Shown: piece after piece, positions 1 through 7,923 of the stretch
How positions within the stretch are numbered: position 1 is the first letter of the stretch
How the letters are laid out: each line of letters starts with the position of its first letter
Assembly: GCA_002479765.1 (NCBI GenBank)
Contig: DLOZ01000001.1
Location: 35,136 to 60,659 of the forward strand
DNA from: Sphingomonadales bacterium UBA7471
GTDB lineage: Bacteria > Pseudomonadota > Alphaproteobacteria > Sphingomonadales > Sphingomonadaceae
DNA length: 25,524 nt
Direction: 5' to 3'
Notes under the pieces: generated by a model
What the model was told of the DNA's origin: nothing
Seen by the model: only the letters and a program-made list of their open reading frames with translations
Databases searched by the model: none
Position numbers and translations under genes: made by a program

Positions 1-2
1 AT

Positions 3-821
3 TCGGGCTTCGGCCTGGGGATGCGAACGCCGCACTATGACGCTTATCTGGCTGGCGAAGCGCCGGTCGATTTCGTCGAAGTCATTTCTGAAAACTATAT
101 GGTCGAGGGCGGACGCCCGCTCTATTCGCTCGATCGCGTTCGCGAACATTATCCAATTGCCATGCATGGCGTGTCGATGTCAGTCGGTTCTGCTGACGGC
201 CTCGATCGCTCATATTTGCAACGACTGAAAGGTCTTGCGGTGCGGGTGCAGCCACTATGGGTTTCCGATCATTTGTGCTGGACAGGCATCGATGGCTTCA
301 ACTCGCATGATCTGCTGCCGTTGCCCTATACCGAAGAGGCGCTGGATACAGCGGCTGCCAATATCGCCCAGGCTCAGGATTTCCTCGAACGGCCGATGTT
401 GATCGAAAATCCGTCGAGCTATCTGACTTTTGCTGACGACATGATGAGCGAATGGGATTTTCTGTCCGCACTGTGTGAACGCACCGGTTGCTATCTGTTG
501 CTCGACATCAACAACATCTATGTCAGCGGAACCAATCACGGGTTCGATCCGCTGGAATATCTGGCCGCCATCCCTGCCGACCGCGTTCGACAGATCCATC
601 TCGCCGGACACAGTCACGGGCGTGACGGGTTGCTGATCGACACGCATGATCAGCCGGTACCGGACCCCGTATGGGCGCTTTATGCCAAGGTCATCGAGCG
701 CTTTAGCAATGTGGCGGTGATGATCGAGCGTGATGACGATATTCCGCCGCTCGAAGACCTTATTGCCGAAATGGAGATGGCCAGACAGTTTTCGCAAGCA
801 AGCGCAAAGGTCGCCGCATGA
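3..821 (+). CDS. bufB: MNIO family enzyme, BufB-like (DUF692), 5' end outside window
   Basis: DUF692 proteins are multinuclear non-heme iron oxidases that modify cysteines of a small precursor peptide. The BufB branch acts on BufA peptides linked to copper stress. The reading frame is open to the left edge, and the codons before the first ATG (position 21) read SGFGLG, the usual family N-terminus. The true start therefore lies upstream and the gene is cut by the window. Family signatures seen include AMHGVSMSVGS, a LLLDINNIYVSG segment, HLAGHSHG followed by IDTHDQPV, and VMIERDDDIP near the end. The His, Asp and Glu in these are the expected metal ligands. The stop overlaps the start of the next gene (ATGA), so the two are translationally coupled. 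A BufA (DUF2282) precursor gene is expected just upstream but is not visible. Family assignment is firm; the exact substrate is inferred. Confidence 0.88.
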   Translation, partial: SGFGLGMRTPHYDAYLAGEAPVDFVEVISENYMVEGGRPLYSLDRVREHYPIAMHGVSMSVGSADGLDRSYLQRLKGLAVRVQPLWVSDHLCWTGIDGFNSHDLLPLPYTEEALDTAAANIAQAQDFLERPMLIENPSSYLTFADDMMSEWDFLSALCERTGCYLLLDINNIYVSGTNHGFDPLEYLAAIPADRVRQIHLAGHSHGRDGLLIDTHDQPVPDPVWALYAKVIERFSNVAVMIERDDDIPPLEDLIAEMEMARQFSQASAKVAA

Positions 822-1582
822 TGCTGGCCGAACTTCAGCGCGAGCTGAGCGCCTATATCAGAAGTGACGGGGCAAACCTGCTCGACGGCGTTGCAGAACG
901 GTCAAAGCGCGGACTGCCCGTCTATCATTACGCCTACCGGGCATCGCTTATCAACGCATTGCGCGACGTGTTCGAACGCACGCATAGCTGGCTGGGCGAT
1001 GATCTTTTCGACGACGCGGCGCGCGTGCATATCGACAGGAATCCCCCGAACAGTTGGACAATGTCTGACTATGGGTTGGGCTTTGAGGCGGTGCTAAGCG
1101 ACCTTTATCCCGAAAACCCTGAGGTGGCCGAACTGGCTTGGCTCGACTGGAATCTTCGCGTTGCATTCAACGGCTCGGATAGCCCGGCACTGGACCGCGC
1201 GAAGCTCGCCGAAGCGGACTGGGACAACGCCCAACTGCATATCACGCCGACGCTTGCGATGCGCCCGGTTAGCACGAATGTCGGCGCATTGTGGGGCGCG
1301 TTGGAAGACGAAGAAGCTGAACCGCCAAAGGCTCACCTCCTCGGCACGCCTGAAATTCTAACTGTTTGGCGTCAGGACCTTGCACCTCGCTTCCAATGTG
1401 TTTCGGAACTGGAAGGCAAAGCGCTGGCGCTGGCGATCACGGGGGTGTCCTTTGGTAGGATATGCTCGGAGCTTGGCAGCGATGCAGACGACGAAGCCGA
1501 TTTTGCAGCTTTCGCTGGCGCGATGCTGGGCCGGTGGATTAGTGACGATGTTTTAATCGATGTCGGATCGTCACTACCCTAA
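818..1582 (+). CDS. bufC: BufC-like MNIO partner protein (DUF2063 domain)
   Basis: A 254-residue protein of the DUF2063 type, the partner encoded next to DUF692 enzymes. In BufABC-type systems this protein is thought to recruit the precursor peptide to the MNIO enzyme. The N-terminal half carries the typical sequence around FERTHSWLGDDLFDDAA and NPPNSWTMSDYG. The C-terminal half is more variable and acidic. The start ATG at 818 overlaps the bufB stop by four bases; a second ATG follows immediately at 821. No DoxX-type membrane protein follows, although these operons often have one; the next gene is a peroxiredoxin 39 bases on. Family is confident; the role is inferred from the neighbour. Confidence 0.83.
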   Translation: MMLAELQRELSAYIRSDGANLLDGVAERSKRGLPVYHYAYRASLINALRDVFERTHSWLGDDLFDDAARVHIDRNPPNSWTMSDYGLGFEAVLSDLYPENPEVAELAWLDWNLRVAFNGSDSPALDRAKLAEADWDNAQLHITPTLAMRPVSTNVGALWGALEDEEAEPPKAHLLGTPEILTVWRQDLAPRFQCVSELEGKALALAITGVSFGRICSELGSDADDEADFAAFAGAMLGRWISDDVLIDVGSSLP

Positions 1583-1621
1583 GCACGTTAGCGAGCGCCC
1601 TACCTAAACCTTAGCAGAATT

Positions 1622-2254
1622 GTGAATATGCCATCTAGACCAGCGATCAAGGAAGATTTGAGCGAGTGGGACGACATCTCGAACCGCTTCATTGCGGAGC
1701 TGCGCGGTCGCAAGGTCGGTGCAACCGCGCCCCAATTGGGCGAGATATTTCCCAATTTCACGCTCCCCGATTCACATGGCGCGCATATTTCGCTTTCGCA
1801 GCTGATCGGCACCGGGCCTATCGTGATCAGCTTCATGCGCGGTCACTGGTGTCCCTATTGCAAAGCAGAGTTGCAGGCATGGCATGATGCCATCCCTAGA
1901 CTTGAAGCGAAGGGTAGCCGATTTGTCGGCATCAGCGCCGAAGTCGGCGGGCGCGCGGAAGACTTCCGTTGCCACATTGCGCCGAATGCAACGATGTTGT
2001 GCGATGTCGATCATGGACTTGCGCTGTCACTCGCCCTCGCTTTTCCGGTCAGCGAGGAATTTCACCAGCGTTATGTCGAGGCTGGAATCGATTTGGCCGG
2101 AATCTTCGGCAACTCGGGTCGTATCTTGCCAGTAACTGCCACCTATGTGATCGATCGCGATGCAACGGTTCGTTACGCGTTCGTAGATCCCGACTTCCGA
2201 ATCCGCGCCGATCCGGGTGAAGTTATCGCTGCTGTTGAAGCGATTGATCGGTGA
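1622..2254 (+). CDS. Peroxiredoxin-like (AhpC/TSA, thioredoxin fold) protein
   Basis: A 210-residue thioredoxin-fold protein of the AhpC/TSA peroxiredoxin-like group, expected to reduce peroxides or act as a thiol oxidoreductase in the cytoplasm (no signal peptide seen). The key motif is FMRGHWCPYCKAEL, with the active-site pair Cys77 and Cys80 counted from the GTG start. The segment around residues 34-65 (GATAPQLGEIFPNFTLPD) is the usual strand preceding the active site. The start may be GTG at 1622 or the ATG at 1628 two codons later; neither has a strong ribosome binding site. It lies 39 bases after bufC and could be co-transcribed with it, which would fit a stress-response operon. It ends six bases from the convergent LysR gene. 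Confidence 0.8.
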   Translation: MNMPSRPAIKEDLSEWDDISNRFIAELRGRKVGATAPQLGEIFPNFTLPDSHGAHISLSQLIGTGPIVISFMRGHWCPYCKAELQAWHDAIPRLEAKGSRFVGISAEVGGRAEDFRCHIAPNATMLCDVDHGLALSLALAFPVSEEFHQRYVEAGIDLAGIFGNSGRILPVTATYVIDRDATVRYAFVDPDFRIRADPGEVIAAVEAIDR

Positions 2255-2260
2255 AGCAGG

Positions 2261-3130
2261 TTAATCTGCTTGCCAGTTGCGCGCTCTGACGGCGCGGATC
2301 AGCGCATCGGTAGCCGTCGAACGCTTTCTGCCTGATACTGTCACGAAGACCGTCCTGCGCGAAATTTGCAGCCCATCGATCTCAACTTCGGTAACGTTTT
2401 CGGGTAACTCTATAACAGACGGCACGACCGCCGACCCCATATTCGCCCCAACCAGATCCCTCACGGTTTCGAATGATTGCCCCAGGTGCCGAAAATCAGG
2501 ATTGATCCCTGCGATTGCACAGTGACTACGAAACTCGGCTGCAACGTCGCAGCCGCTTTCGACCCAGGGGACGTCGTCCAAATCTGCAATCGAAGGCGAC
2601 GCTAGTGCAGCAAGCGCACTCGCTTTATGAGCAATGGCAACATAGGCATCCTCGCGAAGGTCGATGCGATCTAGGCGATCGGGCATCTCGCGCGGCGCCA
2701 CGATGAATGCTGCGTCCAACTCGCCCTTGATCAGTTCATCGATCAGTTGAGCCGTAGCCGCATTGACAAGTGACAGCTGGAACCCCGGCAAGGCTTCCGC
2801 CACGACGGCCAACGCTTCCCGCATATGGATCGACAAGTCTCCAGCCACACCCAGCGCCATCGGCGCGCTTTCAGCCTTGCCGATGCCTTTGGCGAGCATT
2901 TTTGCCGCCTGCGCTGCTTCATAAGTCCTTTCAAGATGCGGCACCATCATGCGCCCCAACTCAGTCAAATGGGTAAGCGACCGTTCACGCCTGAACAATT
3001 GTCCGCCAAATTCCTCCTCCAGCTTCTGAATGGCGCGCGTCAGCGAAGGCTGGGTGACGTTTGATTCTTCGGCGGCACGTGTAAAATTCAGCGTGCGAGC
3101 TGCCGCAAGAAAATATCGCACCTGATGCAT
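2261..3130 (-). CDS. LysR-family transcriptional regulator with OxyR-like cysteine pair
   Basis: A 289-residue LysR-type regulator. The N-terminal winged helix-turn-helix is seen from MHQVRYFLAAA through RAAEESNVTQPSLTRAI (residues 1-60), followed by a substrate-binding domain. I chose the ATG at 3130 because the HTH begins there and a purine-rich stretch lies upstream; the frame stays open 34 more codons to 3232, but that sequence does not resemble the family. The effector domain has Cys194 and Cys204 in ESGCDVAAEFRSHC. By eye this lines up with the Cys199/Cys208 region of OxyR, including the following SFETVRDLV, similar to OxyR's SLETLRNMV. With the convergent peroxiredoxin this suggests redox sensing, but that is inference. 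Confidence 0.88.
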   Translation of the reverse strand: MHQVRYFLAAARTLNFTRAAEESNVTQPSLTRAIQKLEEEFGGQLFRRERSLTHLTELGRMMVPHLERTYEAAQAAKMLAKGIGKAESAPMALGVAGDLSIHMREALAVVAEALPGFQLSLVNAATAQLIDELIKGELDAAFIVAPREMPDRLDRIDLREDAYVAIAHKASALAALASPSIADLDDVPWVESGCDVAAEFRSHCAIAGINPDFRHLGQSFETVRDLVGANMGSAVVPSVIELPENVTEVEIDGLQISRRTVFVTVSGRKRSTATDALIRAVRARNWQAD

Positions 3131-3397
3131 TTCCACCGATTTGCGCTCCCTGCTGTACAGACCTCGTAACATGCTGCACGCTGCAAGTGGGTCGAGATGC
3201 TTGATCCCGACGGCCAGCGTCAAACGAGGCACATGAGCGCGCGATCAAGCAGTTCGCAAAACCTGCTTTTACAGATGGATGCCCGTATGGCTTATTGAAA
3301 ATTGGTCGTCAATCCAGCCATTATGACTTGCACTTAGTTGTATTTTGAATAAATTGAGCTTCCTCAATGTGAATCAAACTACAAGGACGCGGATTTA
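3131..3397. promoter_or_regulatory. Divergent intergenic region between two LysR genes
   Basis: This 267-base gap separates two divergently transcribed LysR genes and must contain both promoters. The part nearest the right gene is AT-rich. A weak sigma-70-like pair toward the right gene is TTGCAC (3328-3333) and TAAATT (3350-3355), 16 bases apart. A perfect inverted repeat overlaps the second hexamer and is listed separately. I see no further gene; the open frame leading into the left LysR gene looks like non-coding upstream sequence. Confidence 0.45.
3353..3368. promoter_or_regulatory. Candidate LysR-box (perfect inverted repeat with T-N11-A)
   Basis: ATTGAG and CTCAAT form perfect 6-bp arms around CTTC. 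The repeat contains the T-N11-A pattern typical of LysR-type binding sites. It lies 29 bases upstream of the ATG at 3398 and overlaps a weak candidate -10 hexamer, as expected for autorepression by the right-hand LysR protein. A role as a small RNA hairpin in the leader is also possible. Confidence 0.4.
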
Positions 3398-4294
3398 ATG
3401 GCCGAAATCACATTGTGGATGCGAAGTTTCGTAAAGATCGCTGACGCTGGTAGCTTTTCGGCCGCGGCGGTGCGCCCTCCCCATAACCAATCCACCTTGT
3501 CTAAGCACGTCGCTTCCTTGGAAGCCCATCTTCGAACCCGGCTCTTCAACCGCACCACGCGAAGCCTGTCGCTAACTGACGATGGCGCCATCTTTTACGA
3601 GCGGGCGGTTGCCGCACTCGCCGCCATCGATGAGGCTGAAGCGTCGATTGGCGTCACAGGAGAACTGACCGGCGTATTGCGGATGACGGCACCGCTAACG
3701 CTCGGCGAAAGCAGGTTGATCGCAATGATCAAGAAGTTTCTCATGATTCATCCAGGTGTCGAGGTTGATTTCAGGCTCTCCGACCATGCGCTGAACCTTG
3801 CCTCGGACAATCTCGATATGGCCGTGCGCGTGGGACAGCTTGGCGACAATCAACTTGTCGCCCGGAAAATAGGTATGACGCGACGGATGCTGGCGGCATC
3901 ACCGGAATATCTCGACCGGGCTGGGCGTCCGACCAGCATAGCCGATCTGACCAGCCACAATTGTCTATATTATGCTTTGGCCTCATATCGCCAGCGGTGG
4001 GAGTTCGAAAATGGAGACAGCGTTCAGGTCAAGGGCAATTTCTCCGCCGACAGCCCGAACGCGCTTCGCGCCGCCGCTCGGTCGGGCATGGGGATAGCGG
4101 TCAACGCCATCTGGCTGTTTGAAAACGATCTGCGACAAGGGACGCTTGAGGCCGTTCTGCCCGATTTTACCCCGGTTTCCATGCCGATCAATATCATCCT
4201 TCCGGCTGCCCGGCATGTCGCTGCCAGGACCCGGTCAATGATTGAGTTTCTGGCAAATGAGTTCGCGAATGATCCGCTGCTGGCCATAAGTTGA
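3398..4294 (+). CDS. LysR-family transcriptional regulator
   Basis: A 298-residue LysR-type DNA-binding regulator. The N-terminal HTH spans about residues 1-62 (SFVKIADAGSFSAAA, STLSKHVASLEAHLRTRLFNRTTR). It is followed by a linker and a LysR substrate-binding domain (LRMTAPLTLGESRL, DMAVRVGQLGD), of the large group with the RTTRSLSLTDDG motif. The ATG at 3398 is preceded by AAGGACG at a suitable distance (3384-3390). The gene ends 56 bases before the putative alpha/beta hydrolase on the same strand, so it may control or be co-transcribed with it. The effector is unknown. Confidence 0.88.
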   Translation: MAEITLWMRSFVKIADAGSFSAAAVRPPHNQSTLSKHVASLEAHLRTRLFNRTTRSLSLTDDGAIFYERAVAALAAIDEAEASIGVTGELTGVLRMTAPLTLGESRLIAMIKKFLMIHPGVEVDFRLSDHALNLASDNLDMAVRVGQLGDNQLVARKIGMTRRMLAASPEYLDRAGRPTSIADLTSHNCLYYALASYRQRWEFENGDSVQVKGNFSADSPNALRAAARSGMGIAVNAIWLFENDLRQGTLEAVLPDFTPVSMPINIILPAARHVAARTRSMIEFLANEFANDPLLAIS

Positions 4295-4350
4295 TTTTTC
4301 AGGCTGTAACCTCTCGGTCAATTTAGTCGAAGAAACCGGGGGAGATATAC

Positions 4351-5232
4351 ATGACCAAGCCCGTTTCTGCCGAACAGCAGCTATCTGATATTCGCGGCGG
4401 CGATCTAGTAAAGCGACACCGGTTGTCGACTAGGCGGGCCGCACTTGCGATCCTGGTATTGCTCGGCGGGTGCCAGCAAGCTGCCGATCAACCAGCAACG
4501 CAGGAGTCAGCCAACGAGCCAATGCCCGAACAACCATCGATGATGCCGGTTTCCCGGGTCGATTTCTTGGCCAACGATGGTCTGACAGTCAGTGGGAAAT
4601 TTTACCGCGCAACCAAGCCAAAGGCGCTGATCCTGCTCTTTCATCAGGCCAATTCGAGCATGGATGAATATGCGACTATCGCGCCAAAGCTTGTCGAAAT
4701 GGGATATAGCGCACTTGCCATCGACCAAAGGTCGGGTGGCACGATGTTTGGCAAGAACCTAACGGCCGCTAGGATGCCGACCCCCGCGAGCTATGGCGAC
4801 GCTCTTCACGATCTCGACGCAGCGCTCAAATGGAGTAGCAGCATGCACCTTCCGGTGATCGTCTGGGGCAGCAGCTACTCGGCTGCGCTGGTCTTCGAAC
4901 TCGCGGCGAAACATCCCGGAGACGTATCGGCGGTGCTGGCATTCTCCCCCGGCGAATATCTTGGACCCGGAACGCCAGTCGCGGCAGCTGCTGCAAAAGT
5001 GCGCGTTCCGGTTTATGTTTCCGTTGGCAGCGACGCTGCGGAATTGAGCGCGGCAAAACCGGTGTTTGAAGCGATTGGGTCAAAGCGCAAGACGCTGCAT
5101 GTGCCAAAGATTGGAAAACATGGTTCTTCAACGCTGATTGCTGAACTGAATAAAGACGGCGCAGCAGCAAATTGGGCAGCGGTCGAGACGTTCCTTCAGG
5201 CGGAAAATGAGGAAAAGCCGCCAATCGACTGA
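4351..5232 (+). CDS. Putative lipoprotein alpha/beta hydrolase
   Basis: A 293-residue protein with an N-terminal export signal and an alpha/beta-hydrolase fold. A basic stretch with STRRAALA is followed by a hydrophobic segment and a lipobox, LLGGC (Cys41), so the mature protein is probably membrane-anchored in the periplasm. The fold is indicated by ALILLFHQANSS (oxyanion strand and loop), ALAIDQRSGG, and the nucleophile elbow WGSSYSAAL with Ser175. Late Asp and His candidates lie in VGSDAAE and IGKHGSS. The N-terminal 40 residues are long for a lipoprotein signal, so translation might start further in, but GGGGGAG lies just upstream of the ATG at 4351. It is convergent with the next gene, with eight bases between stops. 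The substrate is unknown. Confidence 0.78.
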   Translation: MTKPVSAEQQLSDIRGGDLVKRHRLSTRRAALAILVLLGGCQQAADQPATQESANEPMPEQPSMMPVSRVDFLANDGLTVSGKFYRATKPKALILLFHQANSSMDEYATIAPKLVEMGYSALAIDQRSGGTMFGKNLTAARMPTPASYGDALHDLDAALKWSSSMHLPVIVWGSSYSAALVFELAAKHPGDVSAVLAFSPGEYLGPGTPVAAAAAKVRVPVYVSVGSDAAELSAAKPVFEAIGSKRKTLHVPKIGKHGSSTLIAELNKDGAAANWAAVETFLQAENEEKPPID

Positions 5233-5240
5233 AAGCAACA

Positions 5241-6197
5241 TCAAGGGACGTAGCAGTCCAGATCATTGGCAACCACGATCTCTCCGCCATAGTTCTTGCG
5301 GATGGCTGCCAGGCCTTCCTCAAGCCTCGACAGTGAGCGCTGCATGTTGTGCGAAAGGACAAGGCGCCCTGTATCAAGCTTCTGTGCGAGTAATCCGATT
5401 GCCGTCGGGCTGCGGTGTAGTCCTATTGGCTGCCCTTCACCCTCGGGAATGACATGGTGGGCTATCAGGATGTCGGGACGCCGGTTGGCGAGCTTTTGCT
5501 CGAACGCCTCGCTAAAGGCGCTTTGGTCACCGCCAATGACAATCGCTTTTTGACCAACCTCGATCAAGACACCAAAAGCTGGCACAACACCGTGGTTCAC
5601 GGGGATCAGCGTCAGCCTAATGCCGGAAGGCAAGGATTTCACGAGACTGGCGGCGTTTCCGTCATCGGTGACGACTTCTGTCGCGTCGATGCGGGGCTTT
5701 CCCTCGGTTCCGTCGAGATAGCCGCCGAGATATCCATAGGCGCCCGATTTTGGTGACAGCAACTGTTCCAAATGGTCCTTCAGGCCGGGAAATCTTCCGC
5801 CACCTGCGGGCCCGAAAATTGGAAGCGGGGTAACACGATCCTCGAAACTTCCGCTTTTCAGGATGCCAACTAAATCGCCCACATGATCGGCGTGGAGATG
5901 GGTAATGACAATCGCATCAAGTGTGCTCAAGCTGGCCCCAGCCTCGCCGAACCGCAGAAAACTGCCCGAGCCACTGTCGATCAACAATCGCGGAACGCCA
6001 TCCACCCGCAACAAATAGCTGGTGCTCGCACGACCACCCTCGGCAATGGGCCCGCCGGAACCCAACACCTGAATTGCTACGGGTGTCGCGGAGCAGGTCG
6101 CAGCCCAGGCCGATTGAGACAATCCGACCAACGAAAGCGCTGCTGCCGTCGCCAGCTGAAAAACAAGCCCATGCTTCTTATGTTTTGATAGCTGCAT
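5241..6197 (-). CDS. Exported metallo-beta-lactamase-fold hydrolase
   Basis: A 318-residue secreted MBL-fold metallohydrolase. I chose the ATG at 6197 because it gives a classic signal peptide: MQLSKHKKHG, a hydrophobic core, then SAWA with cleavage before residue 33. The frame is open upstream to 6500, but there it overlaps the opposite-strand gene and shows no family sequence. The metal site is THLHADHVGD (His100, His102, Asp104, His105). Later ligand regions are PVNHGVVP, GGDQSAFSE, LIAHHVIPEG and LSHN, arranged as in RNase Z-like or arylsulfatase-like MBL proteins. The substrate is unknown. Its start is 70 bases from the divergent DUF1223 gene. Confidence 0.85.
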   Translation of the reverse strand: MQLSKHKKHGLVFQLATAAALSLVGLSQSAWAATCSATPVAIQVLGSGGPIAEGGRASTSYLLRVDGVPRLLIDSGSGSFLRFGEAGASLSTLDAIVITHLHADHVGDLVGILKSGSFEDRVTPLPIFGPAGGGRFPGLKDHLEQLLSPKSGAYGYLGGYLDGTEGKPRIDATEVVTDDGNAASLVKSLPSGIRLTLIPVNHGVVPAFGVLIEVGQKAIVIGGDQSAFSEAFEQKLANRRPDILIAHHVIPEGEGQPIGLHRSPTAIGLLAQKLDTGRLVLSHNMQRSLSRLEEGLAAIRKNYGGEIVVANDLDCYVP

Positions 6198-6267
6198 GAA
6201 ACGTAACTTGGATGATCGCCACTGCGAATACAATTTCAAAGTCACTCCAATTACCAAGAGATCTGCG

Positions 6268-7014
6268 ATGCCCAACCTGACTTTACGACGTGCTGCCATT
6301 TTCAGTGTGATCACGCTGTTATCTTCTTGCTCCGGTGAAACCAGCCTGCCCGCAGGGCAGGCAAAGCCGACGAAGCCTGCGGCCGCCGCGACCGCAGAGC
6401 ATCCAACAGTCGTGGAACTATTCCAAAGCCAGGGCTGTTCGTCCTGTCCACCTGCCAATGCCAATATAAATGCGATCTCTGACCGACCCGATGTGCTCAC
6501 GCTGTCGTTCGCGGTTACCTACTGGGACAAGCTCGGCTGGCAGGACCGGTTCGCCAAACCTGCGTTCACCGAACGACAATGGGACTATGCGCACGGCGGC
6601 GGTCGCGCGAATGTCTATACCCCACAGGTCATCGTCAACGGCAAGGCGGCTATCGTTGGCAATGTCCGGGCCGAACTGGACCGTTTGATCGCGGCATCGG
6701 GCAGACCAGCTGGCGGCCCCGATGTCTCGGTTTCCGGGAACAGTGTTACGATTGCAGGCGGGAAATCTCCCGCGACCGTGTGGCTGGTGCGCTACGACCC
6801 CGCAAGCCGCGACGTACCGATCAGAGCCGGCGAAAACAACGGACGGACGTTGCCGCATCGGCATATCGTGACAGAATTGGTCGAACTCGGAACAAGCGGA
6901 AGCACTTCCCGCAGTTTTGCCTTACCTCCGGCCACTGCCCATACAGAGTTGGAGGCGGCAATACTCGTTCAGGTTCCGAATGGAGGCCCGATCATAGCGG
7001 CAACACGCATATAG
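6268..7014 (+). CDS. DUF1223 family lipoprotein (thioredoxin-like)
   Basis: A 248-residue DUF1223 protein. The family has a thioredoxin-like fold and is exported. I chose the ATG at 6268 because it gives a proper lipoprotein signal ending in LLSSC (Cys21), with AAGAG a few bases upstream; the frame is open back to 6196 without such a signal. The signature VVELFQSQGCSSCPPANA contains the CxxC pair. It is followed by TYWDKLGWQDRFA and VYTPQVIVNGKAAIVG, both typical of the family. No enzymatic activity is established for the family. It is divergent from the MBL hydrolase and convergent with the Lrp gene 89 bases away. Confidence 0.87.
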   Translation: MPNLTLRRAAIFSVITLLSSCSGETSLPAGQAKPTKPAAAATAEHPTVVELFQSQGCSSCPPANANINAISDRPDVLTLSFAVTYWDKLGWQDRFAKPAFTERQWDYAHGGGRANVYTPQVIVNGKAAIVGNVRAELDRLIAASGRPAGGPDVSVSGNSVTIAGGKSPATVWLVRYDPASRDVPIRAGENNGRTLPHRHIVTELVELGTSGSTSRSFALPPATAHTELEAAILVQVPNGGPIIAATRI

Positions 7015-7103
7015 GAATTAGCAACTAGCCTTCCCGTCTTCTTAAGTGGGCGTTTGTTCCGAGAGTATAGCGAACCGATCCGAACCCTACGCCGCCAATG
7101 AGG

Positions 7104-7565
7104 TTATATCTTTGGAAGACGCAAAGCGACTGTTGAGGACTGCACAATAGCAGTGTCCGCAGAGGAAAAAGGCAGGAACTGATCAAGCACTGTCTCCAGC
7201 TCGGTCACGTCGCGCACAATGATTTTGGCTATGAAGCAGTCCTGACCGGTAACACGATCAGCTTCGATGATTTGGGGTGTGTCGATAAGCATCTGCGCCA
7301 AGCGATTCACTTGGCCTGGCATCGCGATGATTTTGACATGTGCGGCGATGTCCAAACCGAAAACCTTGGGATCGACTGCAACCGTGTATCCCCGTATCGC
7401 ACCGGCATCAGTGAGCTTGTGGATACGGTCTGTTATGCTCGGGCTGGACATGCCGATTTCTGCCGCGATCTCCCGAACCGTCATTCGACCGTTTCCAGAC
7501 AGTGCAAAGATGATCTCTCGATCAGTTTTATCAATTGACCGGGTGACATAACGACTTCGGTTCAT
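7104..7565 (-). CDS. Lrp/AsnC-family transcriptional regulator
   Basis: A 153-residue Lrp/AsnC regulator of normal family length. The N-terminal HTH covers SIDKTDREIIFALSGNG and IAAEIGMSSPSITDRI (about residues 10-55). It is followed by the ligand-binding RAM domain from YTVAVDPKVFG to the C-terminus, with VTGQDCFIAKI in the usual core position. It is the last gene before the secretion-system region, on the opposite strand and divergent from it. Its target is unknown; it could act on its own upstream region, which is shared with the start of the secretion operon. Confidence 0.88.
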   Translation of the reverse strand: MNRSRYVTRSIDKTDREIIFALSGNGRMTVREIAAEIGMSSPSITDRIHKLTDAGAIRGYTVAVDPKVFGLDIAAHVKIIAMPGQVNRLAQMLIDTPQIIEADRVTGQDCFIAKIIVRDVTELETVLDQFLPFSSADTAIVQSSTVALRLPKI

Positions 7566-7866
7566 ATTCTGCCTCTAGCTGGATGACACCGGCGAGGCGT
7601 TGAGATTGCGAAGGCAAATGTCTGATTTCGCCTTACATATCGGTGCTCGAACTATGGATTGGGCCGAAAAACCCACCCGATGACAAAAACATAGTCCGCG
7701 AGTTCAAGAAAAAAGGACAAAGGGCCTTCCCGACTTCGATTGGGAAGTTGAAAAGGCTACAATTCCTCTTGGAATCTATGGCGCAAGCATCCTTGCTGCA
7801 TTTACCACTATCGGACTTTCACAAAGCGATCCCAACTCTGGGTGATTGTCGAAGGAGGTACGCAAC
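7566..7866. other. Upstream region of the secretion operon
   Basis: About 300 bases, richer in A and T than the operon that follows. Two short perfect inverted repeats are visible: CTTCCC/GGGAAG (7726-7731, 7742-7747) and ATTCC/GGAAT (7762-7766, 7771-7775). A 75-codon GTG frame (7643-7870) has no recognisable sequence and I do not call it. A second frame from ATG 7654 has an early stop at 7681, then continues with a protein-like hydrophobic stretch (LGIYGASILAAFTTIGL) to 7845, and might be a relic. The secretion-operon promoter must lie here or further upstream, but I cannot place it with confidence. Confidence 0.4.
7852..7859 (+). promoter_or_regulatory. Strong ribosome binding site ahead of virB1
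   Basis: AAGGAGGT is a near-perfect Shine-Dalgarno sequence. It is correctly spaced (seven bases) for GTG at 7867, not for the virB1 ATG at 7923, which has no ribosome binding site of its own. It therefore supports translation of the short leader frame. Confidence 0.6.
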
Positions 7867-7923
7867 GTGAGCGAAGGTGCGCGAATTTCTGGACCTGAAA
7901 CGCCTTCGAGCGTGCTCAACTGA
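7867..7923 (+). CDS. Candidate 18-codon leader reading frame coupled to virB1
   Basis: An 18-codon frame beginning with GTG and ending in TGA at 7921-7923, where the last base is the first base of the virB1 ATG (TGATG). The strong Shine-Dalgarno sequence at 7852-7859 is ideally placed for this GTG. In the virB1 frame a stop at 7896-7898 leaves no better upstream start, so virB1 probably depends on ribosomes finishing this frame. The peptide (MSEGARISGPETPSSVLN) has no recognisable motif. It could equally be a non-functional coupling device. Confidence is moderate because the frame is very short. Confidence 0.4.
   Translation: MSEGARISGPETPSSVLN

Noticed and set aside
4826..5377. 183-codon minus-strand frame across the alpha/beta hydrolase and MBL gene ends
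   Set aside because: Overlaps two well-supported genes, and the sequence is not protein-like.
7643..7870. 75-codon GTG frame upstream of virB1, whose stop overlaps GTG 7867 (GTGA)
   Set aside because: The overlap hints at coupling, but the start has no ribosome binding site, the protein is not recognisable and codon use is poor; described only as part of the upstream region.
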